Positions 12,071 through 23,400 of a stretch of 64,000 nucleotides of DNA are shown piece after piece. The stretch comes from Brasenia schreberi (taxonomy: Eukaryota; Streptophyta; Magnoliopsida; Nymphaeales; Cabombaceae), in NCBI GenBank assembly GCA_036023115.1, contig JAYKKT010000064.1, forward strand, positions 10,376,001 through 10,440,000, given 5' to 3'. The notes beneath the pieces were generated by a model. That model had not been told where the DNA came from. It searched no databases and saw nothing but the letters and a program-made list of their open reading frames with translations. The position numbers and the translations under genes were made by a program. The stretch's first letter is position 1. Each line of letters opens with the position of its first letter.

Positions 12071-13264
12071 TTAGGTTCTTCGCGACTGTGGGGTTGAAGC
12101 TGGGGTTGGACCGTCAATGATTGGGGTATCGGCAGCTGGCGATACTGGAGGGGATGCAATGGGTGATGCATTAGGTGAAGGGGATGACCCAAAATCAGCA
12201 CTAGGTGCAAGGGATAACCCGACAGATGAAGTGGGTGCTTTAGCAGGTGGGCTTGTGGCACTCGACGACACCGAGCTCGGCGTGGAGGCAGATGGTGCCT
12301 TCTTTGGTGACGATAATAGAGACGACGCAAACACATTGCCAGAGGCAAAGATCTCCGGTGGTTGTAGCACAACATTGATGGAAAATATGACAATTTGCTG
12401 CTGATCTAAAAGGGTATTGCCAATGCTAACGGTATTGAGACCAATGTTGAGAGTCACATTTTGACCGTTAATTTTGATACTCAACTCATAATTTGAATTA
12501 CCGTTGGAAGCAAGTGTACTCAATGGTCCAACTGCCTTCTTCAAATACTGAGCAGGTGGTAACCCGGGACAACATGGTACAATAAAGGGAGGTCTTTTGA
12601 TCTACTGTGAGATGAGAGGGTAAAACAGAAAGGGCTTGATTCTTGGGTGCAAAAATTGTCAGCCCGTTGTTTTGAGCATCGTGTATGTCTGAATCGCCCC
12701 TGTAGATTGCAAGGGTGGAAGTGATATTGACCAAAGCAATTGGCGAAGATGAATTTTCGAATTCGGGCGGCACAATAATGCTGCTGATCTGCAGGACCGA
12801 TATGTTGTAGGGCTCCGCGGCAAGCGACTTTATGAGTTCCACACTCAGGTTGGATCCACGGGCAGCCGAGCCAAACATGGTCTTGCTGGAGAGATAAGTG
12901 ACATTAAGGAAACCCTCCTGGGCGGAGGCTGTGCCACTGGCCTGGTAGAGGGTGGTGAGCAATGTGCTTTTGCCGGCAAGGTCCTGCAGCTTGGTAGTGT
13001 CGTAGTAGTCAAGTAGGACATGCAAGTTGGGGACCCTCCTAATTGAGTCTACAGGAAGGTTATGCTCGGAGAGGATGGAAAGGGCATCATTGTTCACAGC
13101 AAGGACACTTATGGTGTTACGACTATTGATATCGCCAGCAAGATTCGTCTGCGTGAGATAGCTATTGAAGACACTGAAGTCAGAGAAATTTCCAAGTGTG
13201 CAGTGATGTTAAACGATGCTGCTGAGGACATGAAAAGGAAGAAGAAGAGAGTAAACCTGGCCAT
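12071..13264 (-). pseudogene. fasciclin-like arabinogalactan protein (FLA), frameshifted
   Basis: FLAs are secreted, usually GPI-anchored cell-surface glycoproteins with fasciclin (FAS1) domains. The reading starts MARFTLFFFLFMSSAAS, a signal peptide, and continues into a FAS1 domain with SDFSVFNSYLTQTNLAGDI and LHVLLDYYDTTKLQ. A second FAS1 domain follows (NNGLTIFAPKNQAL, YHVVPG, then KKAVGPLSTLASNG and NTLLDQQ). An Ala/Ser/Pro-rich AGP tail comes last. Three 1-bp losses are needed to join the frames, near 13191-13194, 12583-12587 and 12550. The start of the second FAS1 domain looks about 20-25 residues short. No clear hydrophobic GPI tail is readable. FLA genes are often intronless, as here. 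Good conservation between the breaks means either recent decay or assembly indels. The last ~60 bp lie in the inverted duplication. Confidence 0.8.
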
Positions 13265-13299
13265 GGTGAATATGAGGCTAACTAGTTTTAGACTTGAAA

Positions 13300-14470
13300 A
13301 GGTAGCAAGAGGGTAGATCCTGAATTATGACCAGGCCAAGAAAGAAGCACAATGTAGAGAAAATATAGAAAGGGATGAACAAATTTGTATGAGAACTACG
13401 CAAGTATTTGGCTAAGACTCCATTCTAATTTGGTGGGTGTCTATTTTGTTTTGTGGATTCGAATAGGGTTGAAACTGATGGTTCGCTAAGTTTGGGCATC
13501 GATGGGTCTAGTGGATAACATTGGTTGTCAGCCCATCTTCTGGTTTGCCCAAATTCAGGAGGATGGTTGATTTGCTCTTAGATTGACTATTACCACTATT
13601 CATGTTCTTTCTAATTTATGATTATCACCATGACCCGAGAAGGACACGAAAGTTTTTCTCGTTGGCACAGATTCTGGGGGACGATTCTCAGCTCCTTTTG
13701 TGCATTTTCCTCATCACAATGGGGGACACGGAACTTAAGCGGTGGTGCAAGTTTGGTTATGAAAACAAGTCTCTTGGATGAAACTTTTAAATAAGAAATA
13801 AAAGGCCTATACGAGCTGAGCTGACCCGAAAACCACTTGCAGATATCCTGTTCTTGTTGCTATATATGCCAAACCATCTCGACAAGACCCGAACGATGAG
13901 CAACTCGTCTCATTTCTCGAACCCCACTAATTGGTTTGACAAGGGTTTACAAAAACTACGGTGAGGAAACCAGTCCCCTGTGATCATCTGTATTGTGATC
14001 TTCAGTTGTTTAGTCTGACAAAATATTAGAGAAAGGCATATTATGTTATCTTTTTGACATTATACTATGTGCATTCTTGCCAAAACTGGATGGTCCATTC
14101 TTTGTTTATTTATTTTACTTTAGCTTGCCAATCCCTGTCCACCTAAATAGTTGGTCTAGTATTGTTTTCTAGCACACACACACAGTGTGTGCGTGTATAT
14201 ATGTGCACACGCACATGCACAACAAACTAGAGAGCCGAACTGAGACGAACATCACTTGTTTGTATTCATGTTCAGCTAGTCAACATGAATGAGCTTAAGA
14301 TGAGCCAATGGGGCGGTCCATCAGCTTCTTTAAAATGTGTTGATTTAACGATTTGTGAGAAACTTCGGAAACGGCTTAAGTAACATTCGTGTGTGTGTTT
14401 GTGTTTGTCGATCCATGAACTTCTTTAAAATATGGCTGGCTGAATTTTTTCGTTACAAGCTGAGGAGGCC
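13300..14470. other. upstream region of the FLA locus, no gene seen
   Basis: No supportable gene. The stretch holds a short AC/GT palindromic tract near 14180 and otherwise degenerate DNA. A TATATA-like site near 13860 is too far from the FLA start to assign. Confidence 0.4.
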
Positions 14471-14479
14471 GAAGCCTAA

Positions 14480-14650
14480 CACCCACACCCACACCCACAC
14501 CCACATCCACGCACCCTCTGGGAGTCAAACTCCTCACCAGCAGCAACAGCGCTCAAGCGCCCTGCTGTTGAGCTAATACACTTTTGAGTATGCACGTCCT
14601 GCATATCGAACACACAACCTTCATCTTGTGAATTGAGTCTCCTAACAGGT
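14480..14650 (-). repeat. tRNA-derived SINE-like heads (two)
   Basis: On the minus strand, two stretches look like degraded tRNA. One contains TAGCTCAACAGCAGGGCG (A-box-like) and, further on, GAGGAGTTTGACTCCC (B-box-like). The other, around 14590-14640, contains GGTTGTGTGTTCGATATGC. Neither folds as a complete tRNA by eye, so SINE heads are the best reading. A (CCCACA)n patch at 14480-14510 adjoins them. Confidence 0.4.
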
Positions 14651-14824
14651 GAGTTGACGCTCTGGGTGCAATAAAGTAAACCTTGTTATTGAAATTTCTT
14701 GTCATAATAAATAGTTAAGATATTAAAACTCAAGCCTTGGGGTTCTTAGCCTGCCTGCTTGTGTTCAAAGGTCAAATAAATTTCACTATTTGATCAAGTA
14801 ATGTCAGGGTGGCAAGTTCTTTTA

Positions 14825-14900
14825 TTTTCTAGTGAGAAAACTAACGGAGCATTGTGAGAATCAAACTCACGATCTCGCTCAAGAGCAATATAGATAGATC
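14825..14900 (-). repeat. third tRNA-like SINE head
   Basis: The minus strand reads ATCGTGAGTTTGATTCTCAC, a stem-and-loop close to a tRNA T arm with its B box. No acceptor stem or anticodon arm is recognisable. Confidence 0.35.
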
Positions 14901-15074
14901 CCCTGCTACTATCACTTCTAAGGAGAAAGCAAATGACCACATTATATCCATCCCTACTTCATATGACGGTTAGCTCACTCTACACATTGATTAAGATCTC
15001 AAATGCAAAAGGATTGGTACAGGCTGCTGGAACATGATTGATCTGGTTCGAACGATGAATTCTCGCCAACAGCT

Positions 15075-15330
15075 ATAAACTTGCAAAAAAATGTCCGTGG
15101 TAAAATGAATATGAATGAATGGTCACATAAGAAAGACCGAATACATAATGAGATTATTAGAAACAAATTGAGAGTGACCAATAAATGAGAAAATGAGAAA
15201 AAACATTTAAAATGAAAGATAATCAAAAGAAGCTCTAATTACCATGACGCATGATCAGACTCTACGAAAACAATTAATTCATGTAGTTGACCATGTAGTA
15301 TGAAAAGGCTTAGCTCTTGTTGTCTTCTTT
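15075..15330 (+). mobile_element. 3' fragment of an RTE-clade LINE
   Basis: It matches the 3' coding end and tail of the RTE element at 11190-11512: the block around gaccgaatacataatgagat, the fragment acatttaaaatg, and the terminal GGCTTAG-CTCTTGTTGT. It is short and 5'-truncated, with internal deletions. Confidence 0.65.
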
Positions 15331-15468
15331 CACTCAGTTCCAAAATATATTCCCATTTCACTTGCAGAGGTGGATACACGATCATTGAGCAAGAAATTTG
15401 CATTGTATTTGTACACTAGTGATGAATCCTTAATTATTCTTTAATTGGGATTAATTTAGCTGAAGCTT

Positions 15469-15699
15469 CTAATTTGTGTATGCGGAGGTATCAAACAAGG
15501 GTCTGTCACGATCCAGATAATCAAATCCCCACTCACCTTCTTCTTCCTGTAATGGCATCATCAACAATCCCTGACTTTGTGTATAAGAAGGCCAAGCTAC
15601 TACGTTGGCACCCATAGTTGCTTGCAGACCCATCCCAGGGATGTAGCCGCTTCCGCCCCTAAGATTGCCCTGTTTCTGTTTATCCAATAGGATCTAGAC
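15469..15699 (-). CDS. possible terminal exon of an unrecognised protein
   Basis: An open stretch of about 75 codons ends at a stop and is preceded by a plausible acceptor (catgtctag). It encodes a Gly/Gln-rich segment (NLRGGSGYIPGMGLQATMG) and an acidic end with EEEGEWGFDYLDRD. Such ends occur in transcription-factor C-termini, but I cannot name a family. The base composition is less AT-rich than its surroundings and it does not look like transposon sequence. No upstream exon was found, so it could be a chance frame or an orphan of a broken gene. Confidence 0.3.
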
Positions 15700-15772
15700 A
15701 TGAACCATTAGTATACCCTAGCAGGGCTCTCAACTCCAGTGTGATGGCCAGCCATGAGTTGACTCCTGGCAG

Positions 15773-15957
15773 GGGTGTTTATTGAACTGCCAGAACCGAA
15801 GCAAACTGGTGGTTCGGTTCAGTTCCAGATGTCTGGCGGTTTGGTTCAGCTCAGTTCTAGTTGGAAAAATTTCCAACGGTTCGGTTCACAATTTCATTGT
15901 TAGAACCGATCCGAATCATTATATATATTGACATTTTATATGTATATAAGGTTATAA

Positions 15958-16023
<66 letters not shown>

Positions 16024-16327
16024 CTTTATAAGTTTATGTATGAGTTTTATTACCTTATATATGAATATATATTGTTTGTATACTTGTATGTATAAGTTTG
16101 TATAATTATAACCTCATATTCCATAGATCCAAATAATCTTGTAGCATAATACATTGTATTTAACAAAATACTTAAATTTGTAAAGCCATGGTTCAACACC
16201 GAACCAAACTGGAACTGGTGGTTCGATTTTAGACATAGAATGGTTAAGTTTGGTTCTTAAAAATTGAGAACCAAACCTAGTGATTTGTTTCCAAGTTGAG
16301 ACTAGAACCGAACCATGAACACCCATA
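15773..16327. mobile_element. hAT-like MITE with GGTGTT ends
   Basis: The left end reads ggggtgtttattgaactgcc and the right end, in reverse complement, starts with gggtgttcatggttcggttc. Inside are many AACCGAACC-type motifs, a usual feature of nonautonomous plant elements of this kind. An 8-bp target duplication could not be confirmed. A (AC)n(AT)n tract at 15960-16021 lies inside. No coding sequence is present. Confidence 0.55.
15960..16021. repeat. (AC)n(AT)n microsatellite
   Basis: Compound tract inside the MITE-like element: about 36 bp AC, then about 26 bp AT. Confidence 0.9.
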
Positions 16328-16329
16328 AC

Positions 16330-19300
16330 TCTAGGGGGTGCATACCGGCTTTGACCAAAAGAAAGAAAAGAAAGAACGCCTACAACGGACCTACCATGTC
16401 CAACTAATACAGACTTGATATTGCCAAAAAGTTTTAGGCCAAACTCAGATTTGACACAATTTTGTGGGTCAAAAGCCCAATCAAGCTAGTTAGTTGAGAC
16501 GACCCATGATCATGATCTTCATCTGGCATTAAGTAGAATGTTGATGCCCAAGCACAAAGAGCACTGCGTATCCTAGCCTCAGTTTTATCCTGCGAGAGGT
16601 TTACAGTCACACCGTCTTACGGTTTCGCAAAGTGCAACATATTTCTGAAATAAATAGAACCATCACAATGCTCACAAACGAAAATGCTTCACATTGATGC
16701 CCATTAAAAATAGTCAAGATGCAATTCAATCTGTTCTGTTAAATTCGATCGCTGTAGAACATATGACAATCACTGAAATCAGTAGAATATCACCACCACA
16801 GCAGCATCCTGCTTGGCATGGTAGAGACAATCTCTGGCATTACCTGGAAGAGAGGATAAAAGAAGACAGATAATAATTGCTAGTTGATGCTACATACATG
16901 AACACACCTTACATCTTATTTATCATGAGCAAGTGAACATCACAATTGGAGTTGCTGTAAATGCACTATCGGACAGAAGTTCTCCAAACTATCAAATTTA
17001 GTCACGTGTACTAGAAGAATTTCATGGCTGCCCAACCTTGGACTGTGAATGAAATTTCAGGAAAACCAAATATAGGGAATTTTACAGCCAAACTGAGCAC
17101 ATATGCAGGAATGAAGTTACCAGTGTTGTGTACAACATAATTGTAGCCAATAACCACATTGGGCTACCGGTCCACCAAGATAGAATGATGCTGTTGTCTG
17201 GACCTGTTCACAATGAGGAAAAGGAATCATAACAGGCAGAAGCAAGGGAATAGAGTGGCAGAAAAGTAGATGGGCAGCTAAGAGACTCATAAATCTAACA
17301 CTGCAACTAATAACCACCAACACAGACATAACCAATAAGATAAGTCGCATGCAGTCAAGGAGGAGGCTTCATATGTAGGTGAGTATGCGTTTATATTCAT
17401 CGCCGATATCACACTGATGCATTGCAGTTAACAGGTACCCATATATAGAAAGATCAATTATCTTCAGTTTTAGAAAAGAGAATATTTCTTTTGGATCCAT
17501 AGACACAAAATGTTCCTTGAAGAAAATAAATCAATGACGGCCAACAAAATCAGTAGCTTGTTGCAAGATAGATTCATAGATCACAATCTTAAATGACAAC
17601 CACACTCAAATTCCCATCCAATGAGGGGCTTTCTGGAACTGCTGTTGAAGTTGGTTATCACATACTACGTGCTGAATGTTGTGGAAAATAGTTCATCTGT
17701 CTTCTACGTGGAAGAATGAAGACATTATAAGTGAAGTTTTTGGAGCTTCACAAGAACAGATACAGATTTGTTTTGCTAGTGAATTATGACCCATTGGTTC
17801 ATGTTTAGACAGCATTAACTACCATACTAATGCAAGCTAGCACAAGTAAAATGACTTCAAAAGTTTAAGTATTTGCAACTCATACCTAGTCCAGTGTCTG
17901 GGTTCAGCTTCATATTGGTCCAAAAGAGTTAGAGAACTCAAAACTCCAGAGGACGAACTTAAAGAACCCAGTTTACAGATGAGGGAGAGGATATAAAGCA
18001 ATAGAAGACAGCAAGAAATGAAAAAGCATAAAGATATATAGATAACAAGAAGGATCGCTTTAAAAGCAAAATTAGAAATGAACATAAGAAACGATACTAA
18101 GCTGAAGAGGAATCAAACACAAAAAGAAAAACTCATTAACTTCAGGAAGTTATCAAATAATAAAACCTGCACGACATATTTGTTTAACTAAAAATGTAAT
18201 ATCGGTGTTTCCTTTGTAACATATTATAGGTCATGGCCTTAAAGGGTAAAACGTAATAGATACTAGAAACGTTAAGAAAGTGATAAAAATTTATCCAATG
18301 CGTTCATTTTTCTTGACAAGTGCATGGATAAAAAAATATGAGGCAAACAAGAGGAAAGTTTATAAGAAAGCATGAGTAAAATAGGTGAGAAGAATGAAAG
18401 ATGTATGGAAAAGCAAGCTTCATGTGATGTGGAAGTGAAAATCTTCCGTTAAAACTGTGGGAGAAGCCTTGAGGATTGTTTCCAACCAGGCTATTCTTTG
18501 CCTCATTTTGTAACATGTTGGAAGTAGATGTAATCTTCAAACAGCCCCAGTGTGCAAAGGAATTCCCAAGTATGTCCTTAAGCTATTAGTCTTGGTAAAA
18601 CCAGGAAATGCATTATAAACTTCCTCATTTCTGCTTCTACATTTCTTCGAAGAATATGCTACTCTTAGTTGTATTGACATGTTAATATCATAAAATCTAT
18701 TCAAATTTTGATTTGGTCTTTGGATGCATAATCAAATTTTGTAACAACAAACTGAAAGTAGATCTAATATTCCAACAGCCCCAATATGCGAACTGCAAAG
18801 GAATCCCCAAGTATGTCCCCATAGTCTTAGTAAAACAAGGAAATCCAAATAAACTTCCTCATTTTTGCTTCTACATTTCTTCAAAGAATTTGCTAGTCTT
18901 AGTTGTATTGATGCTTCTACATTTCTTCAAAGAATTTGCTAGTCTTAGTTGTATTGACATGTTAATAAGACATATCATATAATCTATTCAAACTTAAATT
19001 TGGACTTTGGATGCATAGGCAAAGAGTAGAAATCATTTGCAAATAGGAGCTGAGAGATCAGTGGGTCAAATCTTCCTGCTTTTCTTGTAAAATAAATTTG
19101 TCTAAAGTGATTTTGGTAAAAATAAGAAGTGCAATACTTATTCAATTTTTAGAGGAAAAAAAAATTAGAAGCTTGTGAGCTCAATGACCCAACCCAAAAA
19201 CGTTTTCTTTTTCAAATAAGCACAACATGAACTTTGTTCATGCTTCAAATGAGCAAGCTCAAGCTTGCTTCAAGTCCATGAGAGTGAGGTGGTGACTCAG

Positions 19301-19405
19301 GGTTCAAATTAAATTAGAGAAACAAACTCGGTTACTTCATCTTGTTTATTATGTCTAAAGACAGAAGTTTTCATTTTCTAACAACTAACCACAAAATAAG
19401 ATAGA
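16330..19405. other. 3' flank of the DUF1644 gene, no gene seen
   Basis: About 3 kb without a supportable coding region. It contains a pair of imperfect tandem copies at 18515-19020. Some of it may be 3' UTR or spliced 3' exons of the DUF1644 gene on the minus strand, which cannot be decided by reading. Confidence 0.4.
18515..19020. repeat. two tandem copies (~225-270 bp) with an internal 45-bp duplication
   Basis: The block starting near aagtagatgtaatcttcaaac (18526) recurs near 18755 and both end in ctttggatgcata (18717-18729 and about 19006-19018). In the second copy, a 45-bp piece beginning tgcttctacatttcttcaaa is itself repeated head to tail (about 18868-18957). Confidence 0.75.
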
Positions 19406-20362
19406 TTATAAGACACTATTTCTGTCATTTGGATTGCAGAAACTACAAATAGAAAAGAGAATGGAGCAAAGTAGTGACCTTCTATGACCTGGACTCCTTG
19501 TCAAAGCATCTGTTTGTACAAAGTCATCAGTAAACGTAAAAATATATCCAGAAGTATCAGTTGCATCTTCAGGCAGTCCTGAAGCATCTTCCCAGTGTTG
19601 GCGGCGAGATCCCCGAGATCCAGACCTCCATCTGTTCCTTCTGCTACATTTGAATATTGGATCAAATATTTGATGCATAAAGCATGATGCCCACCTGTTC
19701 CCTTTGTATCCATGGTAATCATTACCAGTTTCACTTTCTGGATACTCTATAACATAGTCCCCAAGAACAAATCCGTTAGGAACTTCCAAATCTATGGTAC
19801 TCAGAACGTCTATCAACTCAGATGATCGTTGGAAGTTCTCCCATTCTATTTTTCGTGCAGGATCAACTTCTGATGGACGAGCAAGAGGATGACATTGAAC
19901 CATGTGTTTCTGAAGTTCTTTATAATTCCCTGAATACATACAGCTTTCCTCTACACATAAACGTTTCTTTGCATCAAAATAGGCACGCACTTCGTTTATG
20001 ATAATCCATCCCATAACTTCACCTCTACATAATGGACACAAGAGCAAGTCATAAGTTCTTGGGGTCGCTGAAGGTGAACTATCATTAGAGCTTCCATATA
20101 AGGCATCTAAATCCCTTGATTCTTCAGGCATCCCATAGGAACTCTTGTATCTACCAAGACAGTTTGAGTGAGCACAATCAGTGTCACATATGAAAGGTCG
20201 ACATCCTTTTCCATAAGAGGAGCACCGAAGAAGAACTCCATTATGGGGAAAGTCTAAACATATGGGGCACCGAACATCCTCCCAGTTCTTGTTAATGATT
20301 GCATCTCCTATGTTCAATGAGCAACTCAGAGGCCCCAAATCTGGAAAAGTGCATGGAGCCAT
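19406..20362 (-). CDS. DUF1644 family protein (Cys/His-rich, function unknown)
   Basis: An intact frame of 318 residues from the ATG at 20362. The family is plant-specific and uncharacterised, with Cys/His patterns suggesting zinc binding. Landmarks in order: NWEDVRCPICLDFPHNGVLL, GCRPFICDTDCAHSNCLGRY, LLCPLCRGEVMGW, CVEESCMYSGNY, HPLARPSEVDPARKIEWENF and GFVLGDYVIEYPES, all hallmarks of the family. The frame stays open 39 codons upstream of this ATG. However, a good acceptor (ttctacag) lies 8 bp before the ATG, and the upstream residues do not look like the family, so I start at 20362. The 5' UTR is probably spliced, with a candidate donor near 23323. A basic Arg-rich patch (RRNRWRSGSRGSRRQ) lies near the C-terminus. 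Confidence 0.85.
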   Translation of the reverse strand: MAPCTFPDLGPLSCSLNIGDAIINKNWEDVRCPICLDFPHNGVLLRCSSYGKGCRPFICDTDCAHSNCLGRYKSSYGMPEESRDLDALYGSSNDSSPSATPRTYDLLLCPLCRGEVMGWIIINEVRAYFDAKKRLCVEESCMYSGNYKELQKHMVQCHPLARPSEVDPARKIEWENFQRSSELIDVLSTIDLEVPNGFVLGDYVIEYPESETGNDYHGYKGNRWASCFMHQIFDPIFKCSRRNRWRSGSRGSRRQHWEDASGLPEDATDTSGYIFTFTDDFVQTDALTRSPGHRRSLLCSILFSICSFCNPNDRNSVL

Positions 20363-20371
20363 GGAAATTCC

Positions 20372-20824
20372 TGTAGAATGTTCGACAATCACAATCAAGG
20401 GAATGCATGCAACAAAGTTTACAAATGCCTTGGCCTTAATGTGTAACAATTTGGAAATGAAAGCAAAATTAGTGCGCATTCATGATTATAGAACTAAGTA
20501 CTTGAGTTTGAAAGGACCAAACAGCAGCGAGATAAACAAACAGAAGATAAATTTATCCATTAACATTACGTCAATTGCAATTAGAAGAAGAAGAAGGCCC
20601 TCAAGTGCTGAGACGCCTTAAAGAGGACATAACACTGACAAATATTCCACTCCTATGGTGCTTGCCAAACTGATTCTTACATGGAGTTACTAGGTTGTAC
20701 CAATTTTGGAAGTACAGACACTTAACTGCATGCCACCAAGCCCAAGTTCCATTACTAGAATATTACCAAATTCAATAGTGGTTACTCTTTGATGTATAGG
20801 GTAACCTAAGTTATCAAAAAGCAT
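20372..20824. other. region upstream of the DUF1644 exon, probably intron
   Basis: No coding sequence is seen. It follows the acceptor at 20371-20372 on the minus strand and leads into a Ty3/gypsy fragment. Confidence 0.4.
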
Positions 20825-21480
20825 TTACAAATAAGGTTATTAGCCTACATAGGGTTCCTAAAACAATTGCTAGTGGCCAAGATACAATATTTACTTCTAA
20901 ATTTTGGAAGGAACATATGTACGGGACTAAACTCTCATTTAGTATGGCCTGTTACCCCCAAATCAATAGCCAAACGGAGGTTATGAACCGAATTCTTGAG
21001 ACTTACCTTCATTGTTTCATATAGAGTATGCCTAGTGCATTGTCAAGCATTCTTCCATAGATTGAACTTTCATATAGTAAAAGCTACCATACCTCAACTA
21101 AAATGACTCCCTTCAAAACTCTCTATGGCTACACCACCTCACACCTTATTGCATATAAACATGATAGTCCATTGCATGAGAAAGTCAATGTCTCTTTTAG
21201 CTAATGTGATGATATTTTGAGGGGATAGAGCCAACACGAGCACAAATATGAAGCTGGAGATTGTGTACGGGTCATCAATAAAGCTCATCACTTCCTCATC
21301 ATCGCAAAGCCTTCAACCCAATCGACTTACCATAAACAAATCTACTTCCTAAATACTATGGGTCATTTGATATCATCAAGAAGATTAACAAGTCCATATA
21401 TGAGCTAGCATTGCCTCAAGGTGTGAATGTACGTCTAGTATTTAATGTCACCCACTTAAAACTGTACATCAGAATGAAGG
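20825..21480 (+). mobile_element. Ty3/gypsy retrotransposon pol fragment (integrase end)
   Basis: Broken reading gives the end of the integrase core (SLHRVPKTIASGQDTIFTS, KFWKEH) and a mutated form of the usual HPQTDGQTE-type motif (CYPQINSQTEVMNRILETYL). It then gives STKMTPFKTLYGY and a C-terminal part ending FNVTHLK. Stops and shifts occur throughout, so it is dead. No LTR could be defined. It lies antisense to, and probably within, the 5' intron of the DUF1644 gene. Confidence 0.75.
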
Positions 21481-23400
21481 TGTAGGAGGACCAAAACAAG
21501 GGAAGCATAGTGGAGATGATATAACCCATCGAGAATTACCTCAACTCAACCCAAACAAGCCATATTCTAACCATATTACTAAAGTCACTGTACAACTGAT
21601 TGAAGGCCCTAAGGATGTCCAAAGGTCCCTTGGAGAGCTCGGCCAAGTTAGGAGTCAAATGAAGGGCAAATTGAACTTAGTTGAGATCGACCCTGAGTTG
21701 GTGGGCATAAATGATGATGTGCCTAGTTTTAGCTGTCTATCTATTCATTGTTTTGGTTGTGAATTGAAGTTAAGGGTTTGCTTTATGTTATGTAATGTTA
21801 AAAGTCATTGAATTAAGTAGGACAATTATCTTTTATATTTTCAAGGCAAAACGAATTTAAAACATATGAAATGCTCTTGGTCTGTAAAGGCAATGTATGC
21901 AAACAGGTTATGCATCTTTGATTATGGATTCCTACTTTTGGTTTCTCTCAATTCTCTCTTCTTTTTCTTCCTCTAGCTATCAATCTATGTATCTCTCTTA
22001 TTCTAAATCGAGTTCAACTATGTACACTGCTTCAATTTGCCGCCACACATCCAACCACTTGTCGCCACCTTTGGCCAATACAAAGCTGCCATATTTCCAT
22101 TGTTTGAAGCTAAAGTTGATGCCTTCCAAGATCTGGCCCAAGTCGTTTGGATTCATCTCTCAATTCTCATGAATTGGTACACATTCTTGCAAACTCATAG
22201 CTATTCAAGTTAGAAATTTTCCAATCAATTAAACATAGTTGTTGATCCTCAAAATTGTTTTTGTGTGTATTTCGATCTCGAAATGCATTACTCTGCCTAA
22301 AGGCTTTTCCACTTTTTTCAAAATGATACTCTATATTCCTATTTTAAGAACATTCAAGTACTTGTCATACAAGGGAACTCATCATATGCTTCCATATGAA
22401 ATTTGGAATCAGCTAGTTTAATTCAAATCACTGAAAGCCACCAGAAACAATTTAGGTTGCTACCTAAATAGTTTATTTGAAACCAACTATAGTCAGGCTG
22501 GAATCCTCAATCGGATAGCCAATCGCACACTCACTACAACAAGGTTCATCTTGGAATGAATATTACAAAACACAAATTACTTATTGGTTTAAGATAATCA
22601 TATAAAAATTTGGGCATAAATAGAACTAAATTCTACACAAAGGATCAGATCTAAAAGAGATCAGCTACACAATTAAACCCATTGGACCTTCTTGCACACC
22701 CAAGACCATACAATAGATTACAACACAAACAGGAAGAGTAACCGTATGAATTAACATTCAAATTCGATCAACCAGCAAAAAAAAAAGATCCTAAATGCAG
22801 ATTGAAAACACTCCAGGCATTAAGAACAATACCAAGCTAAAACATTTATAAACAATCAAACCAACCAATAAAGCCAAAATCTACCATTTAGACACTAAAA
22901 ATTCTATCAGGCGCCAATTTTCAAGAACCAATTTAGCAACAAAACTGTTTGCATACCGCAAGAATTTCAGTCATTGATTATCAGGAAACAGAAGCCAAAA
23001 TCTCACACTTGAAAGCGGTCATAAAGTTGATCTCAGAATCAGGAATCCTAACATCAATCCATTAAAAGACATAAGTCACTAAATCCGAGAATAACACCCA
23101 CCAAAATAAAAATCCAATATAAAATTGAAAACTAGAAATAAGCATGCAATAAAGAAGGAGAAGACAACGTCAATCACTAATCTAGCATCAAAGTTCCGAC
23201 ATTCATTAGACCAACCATTCGAGTTAGAATTAGAAACTCGTATAACGAGAGGAGAACCACGAAAAAGATGACAAATCAGAGGCAAACTACAACAGGAGAC
23301 AAACGAAAGATTTAAATCATACCCTTCGATTCTTGCTACCTATCATACCATGAACCTGAAAAACCTAAAGCGGAAAAAAGAAGAAGACATGGGGGGATGT
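21481..23400. other. AT-rich DNA, possible 5' intron and first exon of the DUF1644 gene
   Basis: No coding region. The first ~300 bp may belong to the gypsy element (3' end or LTR). Near 23323-23400 the minus strand is CT-rich and ends in a plausible donor (GGTATGA), which would suit a noncoding first exon of the DUF1644 gene. That is inference. Confidence 0.3.

Larger units (their letters stand above)
6678..12129 (+). repeat. left arm of a ~4.8-kb inverted duplication
   Basis: This segment is the reverse complement of 37022-41865, matching along its whole length by direct reading. For example, about 120 bp around 7560-7680 differ from the partner at only about one base. The outer edge is at ttaagtgattaag (6678). 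The inner edge is at ttggggtat (12129), inside the 3' end of the FLA gene. The arm is longer than its partner because it holds a 670-bp RTE insertion at 9996-10665 plus longer microsatellites. It also holds an older 5'-truncated RTE element shared by both arms. Confidence 0.9.

Noticed and set aside
12117..12404. Plus-strand frame over the FLA tail
   Set aside because: Antisense of the Ala/Ser/Pro-rich AGP tail.
14480..14900. True tRNA genes
   Set aside because: Only A- and B-box-like parts are present. No acceptor stem or anticodon arm pairs properly.
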